A DNA stretch of 22,105 nt from Neorhizobium sp. UBA3556 (GTDB taxonomy: Bacteria > Pseudomonadota > Alphaproteobacteria > Rhizobiales > Rhizobiaceae). A model generated the notes under the pieces. That model worked only from the letters and a program-made list of their open reading frames with translations. It made no database searches and had not been told where the DNA came from. Positions 8,056-15,179 of the stretch are shown here, in pieces; position 1 is the first letter of the stretch, and each line of letters starts with the position of its first letter. The position numbers were made by a program, and so were the translations under genes. Location of the stretch: positions 1-22,105 of the forward strand of contig DFNX01000011.1 in assembly GCA_002376235.1 (NCBI GenBank), read 5' to 3'.

Positions 8056-8955
8056 TTGCCCGGCGTAAAGGTCATCAGGCCCAATGTTCGTCAGCTCATA
8101 GACTTTCCGCTTCAAGTCGGCGAGTCGCCGACTTGGGACGAGCGTACCGGCGACTTGTGGCTGGTCGACATCATGGAGCCATCTGCAATTTGCCTGCGCG
8201 CCAGCGGCGCGGTGGAAAAGCATTTAATGCCGGCAACGATTGGGTGTGTCGCACTATGTGAGAACGGTACCGTTGTACTGGTGGCGTTACAAAACGGCGT
8301 GTATATCCTAAATCCTAGGACCGGCGCGTTGAAATTGCTTTGCGATCCCGACGATGGGCGAGCCGACAGTCGATTGAACGACGGAAAGGTAGGCCCAGAC
8401 GGCTGCTTTTGGATCGGCACCCGAGATGAGGCGACCCCACAGACTGGCAATGCACGCCTCTATCGCGTCAAGCCAGATGGATCCTTCGACACCATCCTCG
8501 ATGGTGATATGAAAACGTCCAATGGCTTAGCCTGGAGCCCGGACGGTCGCCGCATGTATTATTCCGACAGCAGCGGGCCATACGTTAATGTCTTCGATTT
8601 CAAGCCGGAAGTTGGCATCGCTGGCCAGCCCATCAGTGAAAAGCCGCGGCGTTTCCATGACTTCACTTTTGATGAAGGTCGACCTGACGGCGCCGCCGTG
8701 GACGCAGACGGATTCTACTGGATTGCCGGCCAAGGAGGGGGCCGACTGAATCGCTTCTCCCCAGATGGCGAAATGCTCGAAGCCTATCTGCTTCCGGCCA
8801 AGGCGCCGACAATGCCGTGCTTCGGTGGCCCTGATCTTTCCACCCTATATATTACCAGCCTATCCACTCGCGACGGATGTGCATTCCAGCACGGATCTCT
8901 CTATGCCTTCGATACGGAAGTGCGCGGTTTGGTGACATACAGGTTCTGCCTTTGA
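8056..8955 (+). CDS. SMP-30/gluconolactonase-like sugar lactonase
   Basis: This is an SMP-30/regucalcin-type six-bladed beta-propeller protein that probably hydrolyses a sugar lactone to the sugar acid. Counting from the TTG start, the expected metal and active-site positions are present: Glu in VGESPTWD (E23), the RLNDGKVGPDGCFWIG segment, Asn in SNGLAWSPDG, and Asp in RPDGAAVDADGFYWIA. It ends YRFCL, at the usual family C-terminus. I chose TTG at 8056 because AAAAGGA lies 8 bp upstream and the product is then 299 residues, the normal size. An open frame from an ATG at 7945 would add 37 unmatched residues without a ribosome binding site. A frame even further upstream overlaps the LacI-type gene. 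The gene follows the LacI-type regulator on the same strand and fits a sugar-acid pathway. Confidence 0.85.
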   Translation: MPGVKVIRPNVRQLIDFPLQVGESPTWDERTGDLWLVDIMEPSAICLRASGAVEKHLMPATIGCVALCENGTVVLVALQNGVYILNPRTGALKLLCDPDDGRADSRLNDGKVGPDGCFWIGTRDEATPQTGNARLYRVKPDGSFDTILDGDMKTSNGLAWSPDGRRMYYSDSSGPYVNVFDFKPEVGIAGQPISEKPRRFHDFTFDEGRPDGAAVDADGFYWIAGQGGGRLNRFSPDGEMLEAYLLPAKAPTMPCFGGPDLSTLYITSLSTRDGCAFQHGSLYAFDTEVRGLVTYRFCL

Positions 8956-9102
8956 TCCAATTGAGCACGGCCTCGCCCAATTATCCGTAAACCGTTAACA
9001 GGCTGCTGAACAACGTGACATCGCCCACTAAACAAGTGAGGAGGACTCCCATTAATTGCCAACCGACACTTGCCAATGAAGAATCAGAATTTTTGAAAAA
9101 AC
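8956..9102. other. Spacer between lactonase gene and IS element
   Basis: No gene is recognised in this stretch. It carries the second copy (9009-9025) of the 17-bp repeat also found at 179-195. The surrounding bases, taacaggctgctgaa, could be a remnant of another mobile element, but this cannot be shown from the window. Confidence 0.4.
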
Positions 9103-9912
9103 GGCATCGTAAACTTAACCGGAGTGAGGCCGTTGAGGGACCTGCCGCGTAGCCAGCCAATCACACTCGCGCGATTTTCGCCCACATGCTCATCGCCGCT
9201 GCGCGAAGTTCGCGGTGGTGGCTGGAGGAAATATCGTGACGTGGGATGTGGAACAAGTTGGCGATCGGATCGTGGATCGAGACAAAGCGCTGCAAGTGGC
9301 CTCGTGACTTGAAGCGCTTCATGATCCGCTCTCGCCGCCGGGTGGGCTGATGAGAGTTCTCCGCCCGATTGTTCAAGCCTTTGTGGGAACGATGCTCGAC
9401 GCCAGGCATGATCTCTCGTTTTGCTGTATCATAGGATCGAAGCTTGTCGGTGATCATCACCCGCGGCGCACGGCGTTGGCCCTTCAACAACTTCCGCATC
9501 AAGCGCTTTGCCGCTTCGGCATTGCGGCGGCTCTGTACGAGAACCTCCAGGACAAACCCGTCGTGATCAACGGCGCGCCATAGCCAGTGCTTCTCGCCTC
9601 GGATCGAAATGACGGCTTCATCGAGACGCCACTTGTCACCGAGCCGGCCAGATGACCGGCGGCGAATGTCGCTGGCAAAAGTCCGGCCGAATTTCTCTGC
9701 CCACAGCCGGATTGTTTGATGGGAAACGATGATCCCTCGCGCCGCCAACATGTCCTCGACCATCCGCAGGCTCAAGGGGAACCGGAAATAAAGCCACACG
9801 GCATGGGCGATGATTTCGGCGGGGAAACGATGGCGGCTGTAAAGAGGATCTCGGTCAGTCATAAGCCGAGCATCCCACATTACAGTCCATGCTTCGTTAA
9901 GTTGACGATGCC
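9103..9912 (-). mobile_element. Complete IS6-family insertion sequence (810 bp)
   Basis: The element has imperfect terminal inverted repeats, ggcatcgtaaacttaac at 9103 and the complement of ggcatcgtcaacttaacg ending at 9912. Between them is one transposase gene on the minus strand. The length of about 0.8 kb is normal for the family. The 8-bp flanks (gaaaaaac left, gaaatagg right) are not identical, so no target-site duplication is visible. That is expected when IS6-family copies recombine or form cointegrates after insertion. Confidence 0.9.
9161..9862 (-). CDS. IS6-family transposase (DDE), intact
   Basis: The 233-residue transposase starts at MTDRDPLYSRHRFPAEII. This start is chosen because the longer frame begins at 9925, outside the IS end at 9912, and because the decayed copy at 19851 starts at the equivalent Met. 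An N-terminal helix-turn-helix region (RGIIVSHQTIRLWAEKFG, 42-59) is followed by the DDE catalytic core. The acidic residues are D81 (WRLDEAV), D139 (MITDKLRSY) and E169 (NRAENSH). Motif order and length match IS6/IS26-type enzymes, which catalyse replicative transposition and targeted fusion between copies. No frameshift is seen, so the gene is probably functional and could act on the related ends elsewhere in the window. Confidence 0.92.
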   Translation of the reverse strand: MTDRDPLYSRHRFPAEIIAHAVWLYFRFPLSLRMVEDMLAARGIIVSHQTIRLWAEKFGRTFASDIRRRSSGRLGDKWRLDEAVISIRGEKHWLWRAVDHDGFVLEVLVQSRRNAEAAKRLMRKLLKGQRRAPRVMITDKLRSYDTAKREIMPGVEHRSHKGLNNRAENSHQPTRRRERIMKRFKSRGHLQRFVSIHDPIANLFHIPRHDISSSHHRELRAAAMSMWAKIARV

Positions 9913-9957
9913 GAAATAGGTCCACTTGCCTTTGACCAGGATATTCTCCAAAACATC

Positions 9958-11877
9958 TCAGCGATCAGCCCCGCTTGAGTAGGTGGTATGAAGTTGGCAT
10001 GCCACGCTTAGCAGCGTGAAATCCAGAGCATTACTCATTTTACGACCTGTAAGCGTTTCGATTTTTGCCAGCCGCTGATAGAGAGTGTTCTGATGAATAT
10101 TCAATGCAGCGGCGGTCTTCGTTGCAGACTTGCCTTCCTGGATGTATCTTGAGAGAGTTTCCAAGAGTGCCAGATTTTTGGGATCCTGAAGCAACGTTGC
10201 GAGAACGCCTGTCGAGAAACGTAAAATCTCATCTCGTCCCTGCCCAGCCAGGAGCAATTCCAGACCCAACTCACCGTGGGAAATGAGGCCAGGTCTCCTG
10301 CGGCGGAGGAGCGCTTCGGCGGCATGCTGCGCGGATTGCCGCGAACTCTGATGCTGAGTGGCATCCTCGTAAATATCACTGGTGCCTATGAACAGCTCCA
10401 AGGCTGCCCCGCATTCCGACAAGGCCTGCCTGTTGCGCTGAAGTGCTGCGTTGGTGGGGGCTGAAGCGAGGATTACGACGCGCTCCTCATGATAGAAAAT
10501 CAAGGTGTTCGAGAGTGTCATCGCTTTCTGAAGGTCAGACATCGTCTTCTGCAAAGAGAGCGGGCTTGCCCCGGAGGATCCGTCCATAGGCATCAGTGCG
10601 ACGATGACCTGATTGAAGCGCTCTGCTCTGAAGCCGTGATTTGTGGGACGATTCTTGGTGTCGGTGCCTATTGCCAACGCGTCAAAATAAGCCAGTCTTC
10701 GAACGTTCTGCGCATCCAGTCGAGACATGTCGCCATAAAAGTCAAGTGCGACGAACGCGGCTAGTGTGCCGAATAATGCTCGGTGGAATCCCAAATCTTC
10801 GGAAGCCACATAGTGGAATTGCCCTACAATCACGTTGGCTATTTCGACAGGTTGAGACAATACGGTCTTTGTTTGCGTCCAGTCTCGGGATTGGTAACTC
10901 TGACCAAACGCGTTTTCGAACATGAACTGCACTTCGTATAGGCCGGAGACCGACTGGAGCTGCTCAGAAAGATCATCAGGGGCCGAAAAGATGCGAAGCA
11001 GGCTCTCATGTAGTTCAACCGCGCGGTCAAGCTCCGCATTTGTCTCGACCAAGCCGATTCTCAGCTGCTCGAGCCGTTGTGAGTCGGCGACAGCATTTTG
11101 GTAATCCAGGGATCTTCGGTACGCGACCGCTACTTGGGTTGCTAGCAGTCCGAGTATCGTTTGATCAAAGACCGAGAAGGCTGAACTGGGAGAAAAGGAA
11201 AGTGTCGTGAGTGTGCCAAGCCGTCGGCCGTCCGCCATTACCGGAACGCACAGGAGAGCGTTTGCGATATTTGATCGTTCCATGAACGACTGGCTCTCGG
11301 GCCGCATGATTCGATGGGCGTCGATAATGTTCTGTCTTCCGTTGTGAATTGCCGGCTTGCCACTTGAAAACACCTCCCCGGACACAGATTCGTTAGGTTG
11401 AAGGCGGTAATGCGCATAGTCCTCAGGCAATCCGTCGTAGGATACCGGAATAAGCATGCCGCTCGCTTCGTCAAACAGGCGGAATACGCCTGCGTCCGAA
11501 TGAGGAAGCACGTTCATGACCTCTTTGAGGACATTGTGGACGATTTCGTTGTGGTCTAGCGAGTTAATCACTGCAGAGTTGACCGAGCCTAACATTTCAA
11601 ACGTTCTGTTCTGAAGGCTGATGATCAGTTCTTGCACCGAGCGCAGAAGGTCGGCAGCACGCTCTCCAGCATTGCCGCCAGTTATAGAGAATTCGGTACG
11701 GTGGGCAGTGAAATGCGAGTGATCAATGACGAGACGCAGATCGCTTCCGCCTGCATCAACCGTATGTTCGACCGTTCTAGCGAACTTGCTCGGCTCCACG
11801 GGATAATCTTTCCAGCTCACTAGGCCGGATGCTGCGAGAGCCGAGATCTCGGAATGCAGAGTAAAATCAATTTTCAT
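9958..11877 (-). CDS. GAF-domain PucR/CdaR-type transcriptional regulator
   Basis: This is a 639-residue regulator. The middle-left part (about residues 100-260) reads as a GAF sensory domain (SLDHNEIVHNVLKEVMNVLP ... GVFRLFDEASGMLIPVSYDG ... ANALLCVPVMADGRRLGTLT). The C-terminus carries the PucR/CdaR helix-turn-helix (LETLSRYIQEGKSATKTAAA, then LNIHQNTLYQRLAKIETLTG). Such proteins are usually activators responding to a small molecule. The first 90 or so residues match nothing I recognise. The start is the ATG at 11877; a TTG three codons upstream is possible, and neither has a strong ribosome binding site. The gene is divergent from an MFS transporter and amidohydrolase pair, which it probably controls. 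Its stop is only 45 bp from the IS end, but the protein appears complete. Confidence 0.85.
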   Translation of the reverse strand: MKIDFTLHSEISALAASGLVSWKDYPVEPSKFARTVEHTVDAGGSDLRLVIDHSHFTAHRTEFSITGGNAGERAADLLRSVQELIISLQNRTFEMLGSVNSAVINSLDHNEIVHNVLKEVMNVLPHSDAGVFRLFDEASGMLIPVSYDGLPEDYAHYRLQPNESVSGEVFSSGKPAIHNGRQNIIDAHRIMRPESQSFMERSNIANALLCVPVMADGRRLGTLTTLSFSPSSAFSVFDQTILGLLATQVAVAYRRSLDYQNAVADSQRLEQLRIGLVETNAELDRAVELHESLLRIFSAPDDLSEQLQSVSGLYEVQFMFENAFGQSYQSRDWTQTKTVLSQPVEIANVIVGQFHYVASEDLGFHRALFGTLAAFVALDFYGDMSRLDAQNVRRLAYFDALAIGTDTKNRPTNHGFRAERFNQVIVALMPMDGSSGASPLSLQKTMSDLQKAMTLSNTLIFYHEERVVILASAPTNAALQRNRQALSECGAALELFIGTSDIYEDATQHQSSRQSAQHAAEALLRRRRPGLISHGELGLELLLAGQGRDEILRFSTGVLATLLQDPKNLALLETLSRYIQEGKSATKTAAALNIHQNTLYQRLAKIETLTGRKMSNALDFTLLSVACQLHTTYSSGADR

Positions 11878-11886
11878 CGGCAGCAA

Positions 11887-11936
11887 TATAGAGATTTATC
11901 CATATTTTTCTGCAGCCGTATAGATTTTTCCACATT
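11887..11936. promoter_or_regulatory. A/T-rich divergent control region with a 14-bp direct repeat
   Basis: GATTTATCCATATT (11893-11906) and GATTTTTCCACATT (11923-11936) agree at 12 of 14 positions and are 30 bp apart, close to three helical turns. Each is preceded by TATAGA. They lie between the PucR-type regulator and the MFS gene. This spacing on one face of the helix is what a dimeric regulator could contact. The function is inferred. Confidence 0.45.
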
Positions 11937-11993
11937 CCAATCTTTTTGGGCGGTGCCAAAACAGATGAAAAGGAAAAAAAGGGAACTTTTCAA

Positions 11994-13217
11994 ATGCTTG
12001 CGAAAATCCAACGCCGCCATGTCATCATAGGCATGCTTTTCATCTGCTGGGTTGTCGGCTTCATCGACAAGACGGCTATCAACATCGCGATCATTCCTAT
12101 CAGTGAGGAGTTTGGGCTCACATCCGATCACCAAGGTATGATCATCAGCGCCTTCTTCCTTGCGTATTCAATGACGCAGTTGATTGGTGGCTATCTCGTT
12201 GACCGGTTTGGCGTTCGCCGCGTGTTGAGTTCGGCTGTGGCTATCTGGTCCGTCGGTACGGCGGTTTCCGGCGCAGTCACCAGCGCGGTCGGACTTGCCG
12301 CTGCGCGTGCAGTCACAGGCGCGGGTGAGGCAGTCTTCCCGGCCGGTGGCTCTGTTGCAATCACCGAAAATTTCGAAAAATCGCAGATGGCACGCGCAAA
12401 ATCGATTTTGCAGTCGGGCGCTTCTGTCGGCTTTGCGGTAGGTTCTCTTGTCATCACGGCACTGATCGCCGCTCATAGCTGGCAGATGATGTTCTTTGTG
12501 CTTGGCGGTGTAGGTGTCGCGCTCTCCACCCTTCTTTACGTCGTGATGAAACCGACAGCCGAAATGCCTATCCTGAAAGAGAAAGTGGAGAAGGTTTCGG
12601 AGAAGAAGCGGATTGGCGCTCTTCTGAAAAATTGGCTGACGTGGAAAATTGCGTCAGTTTACTTCTTTACCAACATCGTCTTCTGGGGTCTGCAGTCCTG
12701 GCTTCCATCCTACTGGGTGAAGGTAAAGGGTATGAGCATGGTTGAGATGGGCGCGTACTCTATGATCCCGCCCACTCTTGGATTCATCTCGTTCTTGACC
12801 TGCGGCTGGCTGCTGGATCGCTTCTTCCATCAGAAGGAAAAATATCTCATCTGCATCGGTTCGATCGTAGCGGCTATTTTTATCTATCTGATGGCCAACA
12901 CAGAATCGATCCCGCTAGCCTTCGCGTACCTGTCGATCTCGAACATCTTCCTGAATGCGATCTCGATCAGCGTCTTCGTCAGCATCATGAAGCATTTTCC
13001 ACAAAACTCAGTGGGCACAGCGACAGGTCTCATCAATTCTCTGGCGCAGCTGGGTTCATTCGCTTCGCCAATGCTAATCGGTGCGGTGCTGTCGGCGACC
13101 AACCAGAATTACGGCATCGCATTTTCGGTAATCGTCGGCTGCGCTGTTGTGGTCTGCGCCATCGCCACGACGTTTCCTGCCGTCCACGGCAAAAAGCCTG
13201 TCGAGCAGACCGCTTAA
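11994..13217 (+). CDS. MFS transporter (anion:cation symporter-like)
   Basis: This 407-residue membrane protein has about 12 hydrophobic segments and major-facilitator motifs. These include FIDKTAINIAIIPI in the first helix, GGYLVDRFGVRRVL in the loop between helices 2 and 3 (the MFS A-motif region), and FPAGGSVAITENF around helices 4-5. A basic central loop (KEKVEKVSEKKRIGALLKNW) separates the two six-helix halves. The resemblance is to the anion:cation symporter branch that imports organic acids. I use the ATG at 11994, with AAAGGGAA upstream; a longer frame from a TTG at 11946 adds an unlikely charged leader. The stop overlaps the ribosome binding site of the amidohydrolase gene, so import and hydrolysis are coupled. 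The substrate is probably an amide-linked carboxylate. Confidence 0.88.
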   Translation: MLAKIQRRHVIIGMLFICWVVGFIDKTAINIAIIPISEEFGLTSDHQGMIISAFFLAYSMTQLIGGYLVDRFGVRRVLSSAVAIWSVGTAVSGAVTSAVGLAAARAVTGAGEAVFPAGGSVAITENFEKSQMARAKSILQSGASVGFAVGSLVITALIAAHSWQMMFFVLGGVGVALSTLLYVVMKPTAEMPILKEKVEKVSEKKRIGALLKNWLTWKIASVYFFTNIVFWGLQSWLPSYWVKVKGMSMVEMGAYSMIPPTLGFISFLTCGWLLDRFFHQKEKYLICIGSIVAAIFIYLMANTESIPLAFAYLSISNIFLNAISISVFVSIMKHFPQNSVGTATGLINSLAQLGSFASPMLIGAVLSATNQNYGIAFSVIVGCAVVVCAIATTFPAVHGKKPVEQTA

Positions 13218-13226
13218 AGGAATACA

Positions 13227-14618
13227 ATGACATACCTTGAAATTATCACGCGCACCGTCGCTTTGAACGCTGACAATTTGAAAGCGGTATCGGATAAGAT
13301 CTGGTCGCTCGCGGAAATTCGATACGAAGAGACCGAATCCGCGAAGCTCCTAGCCGATGAACTCGAGGCCGCTGGCTTTGCTGTAACCCGCAAAGCTGGA
13401 AATATAGATACCGCATTCGTGGCAAGTTATGGCGAGGGCCATCCGGTTGTCGCCATCCTCGGCGAGTTCGATGCTCTGACCGGGCTCAGCCAGCAGGGTG
13501 GCGTGGCAAACCTTGATCCGATCATCGAAGGTGGCAATGGTCACGGTTGCGGGCATAACCTTCTCGGCACGGGTGCCTTAGCCGCTATCCTGGCTCTCAA
13601 GGCCTGCAAGGACGAACTCGGCCTGAAGGGTACTATTCGCTATTATGGTTGCCCCGCCGAAGAAGGTGGCGGCGGCAAAGCGTATATGGCTCGCGAAGGC
13701 CTTTTCGCCGATGTTGATGTTGCTTTTACCTGGCATCCCTGGGACGAGAACCTCGCTTACAACGCTCGTATGCTGGCGACCAACCAGCTCTACTTCACCT
13801 TCCGCGGTACGAGCGCACATGCGGGCTTCGAACCGCATCTAGGGCGCTCCGCACTGGATGCCGTCGAACTGACAAACGTCGGCTGTAACTACCTGCGTGA
13901 GCACATAATTCAGGACGGCCGCATTCATTATGCGATTACCGATGCTGGTGGTCGTGCACCCAACGTGGTTCAGTCCCAGGCGCAGGTTCTCTATAAGGTT
14001 CGCGCGCCACGAATGGATCAGGTTCGCGAGATTACTGAGCGAGTGAAGGATGTGGCGCGTGGTGCCGCCCAAATGACTGGCACAAAGCTGGAGATATCCT
14101 TTGACGCCGCTTCCGCGGATCTTGTGCCGAATGTCACGCTTGCGCGGATGATGCATGGGGAATTTGAAAAGCTCGGCGTTGCCAGCTTCTCCAATAGTGA
14201 AAAGGATTTCGCGGGCACCATCCAGAAGACTTTTTCGTCCGAGATCCAGGCCCGAATAGCCAAGCGCGGCAAAATCCTGTCGGAAGACCTCAATGCATTT
14301 GAGGAAGTGCCGACGTTCCTGCATGGCTCCACCGATGTCGGCGACGTCAGCTGGCTTGTTCCCACCGGACAGGTTTATGTCGCGACTGAAGCCTACGGTA
14401 CGCCACCACATACTTGGCAGATCGTATCTCAGGGCAAATCGGGATATGCCCACAAAGGCATGCTTCAGGCAGGTAAGGTTCTTGCAGCATCAGCGGTGCA
14501 GGCCCTGATGGATCCTGAACTCATTCTTACCGCGAAGGCGGAGCATCGACAGCAGCTTGGCGGCGAAAGTTATGTCCCGCTAATCCCGGCAGACGCCACT
14601 CCTCAACGGCTGCGCTAA
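13227..14618 (+). CDS. M20-family amidohydrolase, AbgB-like
   Basis: This 463-residue cytoplasmic metallohydrolase resembles the B subunit of p-aminobenzoyl-glutamate hydrolase. Metal-site motifs are GEFDAL (79-84), NGHGCGHNLLG (104-114) and the catalytic/metal Glu pair in AEEGGGG (144-150). The dimerisation-domain motif GTSAHAGFEPHLGRSALDAV and a C-terminal His in YAHKGMLQAGK also fit the family. The length matches AbgB (about 480), and there is no signal peptide. AAGGA overlaps the stop of the MFS gene five bases before this ATG. E. coli AbgB works with AbgA and the transporter AbgT; neither is present here, and an MFS protein takes the importer position. The substrate could instead be another N-acyl amino acid or amide. 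The annotation as amidohydrolase is firm, the substrate is not. Confidence 0.9.
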   Translation: MTYLEIITRTVALNADNLKAVSDKIWSLAEIRYEETESAKLLADELEAAGFAVTRKAGNIDTAFVASYGEGHPVVAILGEFDALTGLSQQGGVANLDPIIEGGNGHGCGHNLLGTGALAAILALKACKDELGLKGTIRYYGCPAEEGGGGKAYMAREGLFADVDVAFTWHPWDENLAYNARMLATNQLYFTFRGTSAHAGFEPHLGRSALDAVELTNVGCNYLREHIIQDGRIHYAITDAGGRAPNVVQSQAQVLYKVRAPRMDQVREITERVKDVARGAAQMTGTKLEISFDAASADLVPNVTLARMMHGEFEKLGVASFSNSEKDFAGTIQKTFSSEIQARIAKRGKILSEDLNAFEEVPTFLHGSTDVGDVSWLVPTGQVYVATEAYGTPPHTWQIVSQGKSGYAHKGMLQAGKVLAASAVQALMDPELILTAKAEHRQQLGGESYVPLIPADATPQRLR

Positions 14619-14624
14619 GCCAAT

Positions 14625-14644
14625 GGCAGGGCTATTGCCCTGCC
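14625..14644 (+). terminator. Stem-loop after the amidohydrolase gene
   Basis: GGCAGGGC, loop TATT, GCCCTGCC forms a perfect 8-bp G/C-rich stem only 6 bp after the stop codon. No run of T follows, so it may terminate weakly or protect the 3' end of the mRNA. Confidence 0.5.
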
Positions 14645-14694
14645 GTGAAGCGCCCCGACCTTACCATGGTGATCCCATTAATGTTTTCCGATGA

Positions 14695-15000
14695 TCACGC
14701 CCAAGTGTCGCCGATCGTAAATCCCTCGACAAAAGGATCATCGTGATCGAGCACGATGGTGTTGATTCCGAAGATTCAGCTCTTGCCTGTCACCGTCGGC
14801 GCCACCGACTTACGTCCGCCGATCTCTGCCTCCTGGATCAAGTGGCCGGTGTAGATATTGCCCAGAATGCCCTGATGGCGGAACGCAGTGTTGAGCGGAA
14901 GCTCACCCTTGGCGTGAAGGATGGCCATCTTCGCGCAGGTTCCTGTACCGCAGGGGCATCGATCTATCGCGCCGGTCCACGTGGCGTGAAATCGCGTCGT
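14695..15000 (-). pseudogene. Proline racemase / hydroxyproline epimerase family, C-terminal remnant
   Basis: The minus strand encodes the C-terminal third of a proline racemase-family protein. GAIDRCPCGTGTCAKMAILH is the second active-site cysteine motif, followed by GILGNIYTGHLIQEAEIGGR. The frame meets TGA at 14776-14778 exactly where a Trp is expected (after TVTGKS). It then continues as recognisable protein (IFGINTIVLDHDDPFVEGFT, IGDTWA) to a TGA at 14695-14697. The N-terminal two-thirds, with the first catalytic Cys, is absent, and similarity stops near 14990-15000, just before an in-frame TGA at 15004-15006. The remnant lies opposite to and between the amidohydrolase and the MBL-fold hydrolase genes. 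It is a dead gene. The exact left border of homology is uncertain. Confidence 0.8.
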
Positions 15001-15179
15001 CACTCAAAGCCTGAAATTCAGGTTGAAGCAATCATGACGCTCCAAACGAGGTTAAGGCGACGCCACCACTCCTTGCCATACTGCATAACGAATATCGATT
15101 GACCCCATCAGCGTGATCGATTTGCTCGATCCGGCCAATCTGCGTAGCTTCCGCAGCAACGAGATTGCAGGAGACGCAG
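15001..15179. other. Leader region upstream of the two-hydrolase operon
   Basis: No gene is seen. It contains the palindrome CCTGAAATTCAGG (15010-15022) and two ATCGAT palindromes in the 15090-15120 area. These are possible regulator or promoter elements for the downstream operon. No good -35/-10 pair stands out. Confidence 0.35.

Noticed and set aside
9863..9925. Longer transposase start at 9925.
   Set aside because: It lies outside the IS terminal repeat ending at 9912. The start at 9862 gives the usual 233-residue enzyme and matches the second copy.
14743..15102. Plus-strand open frame of 119 codons between the amidohydrolase and MBL genes.
   Set aside because: It is antisense to the recognisable proline racemase remnant and matches no family.
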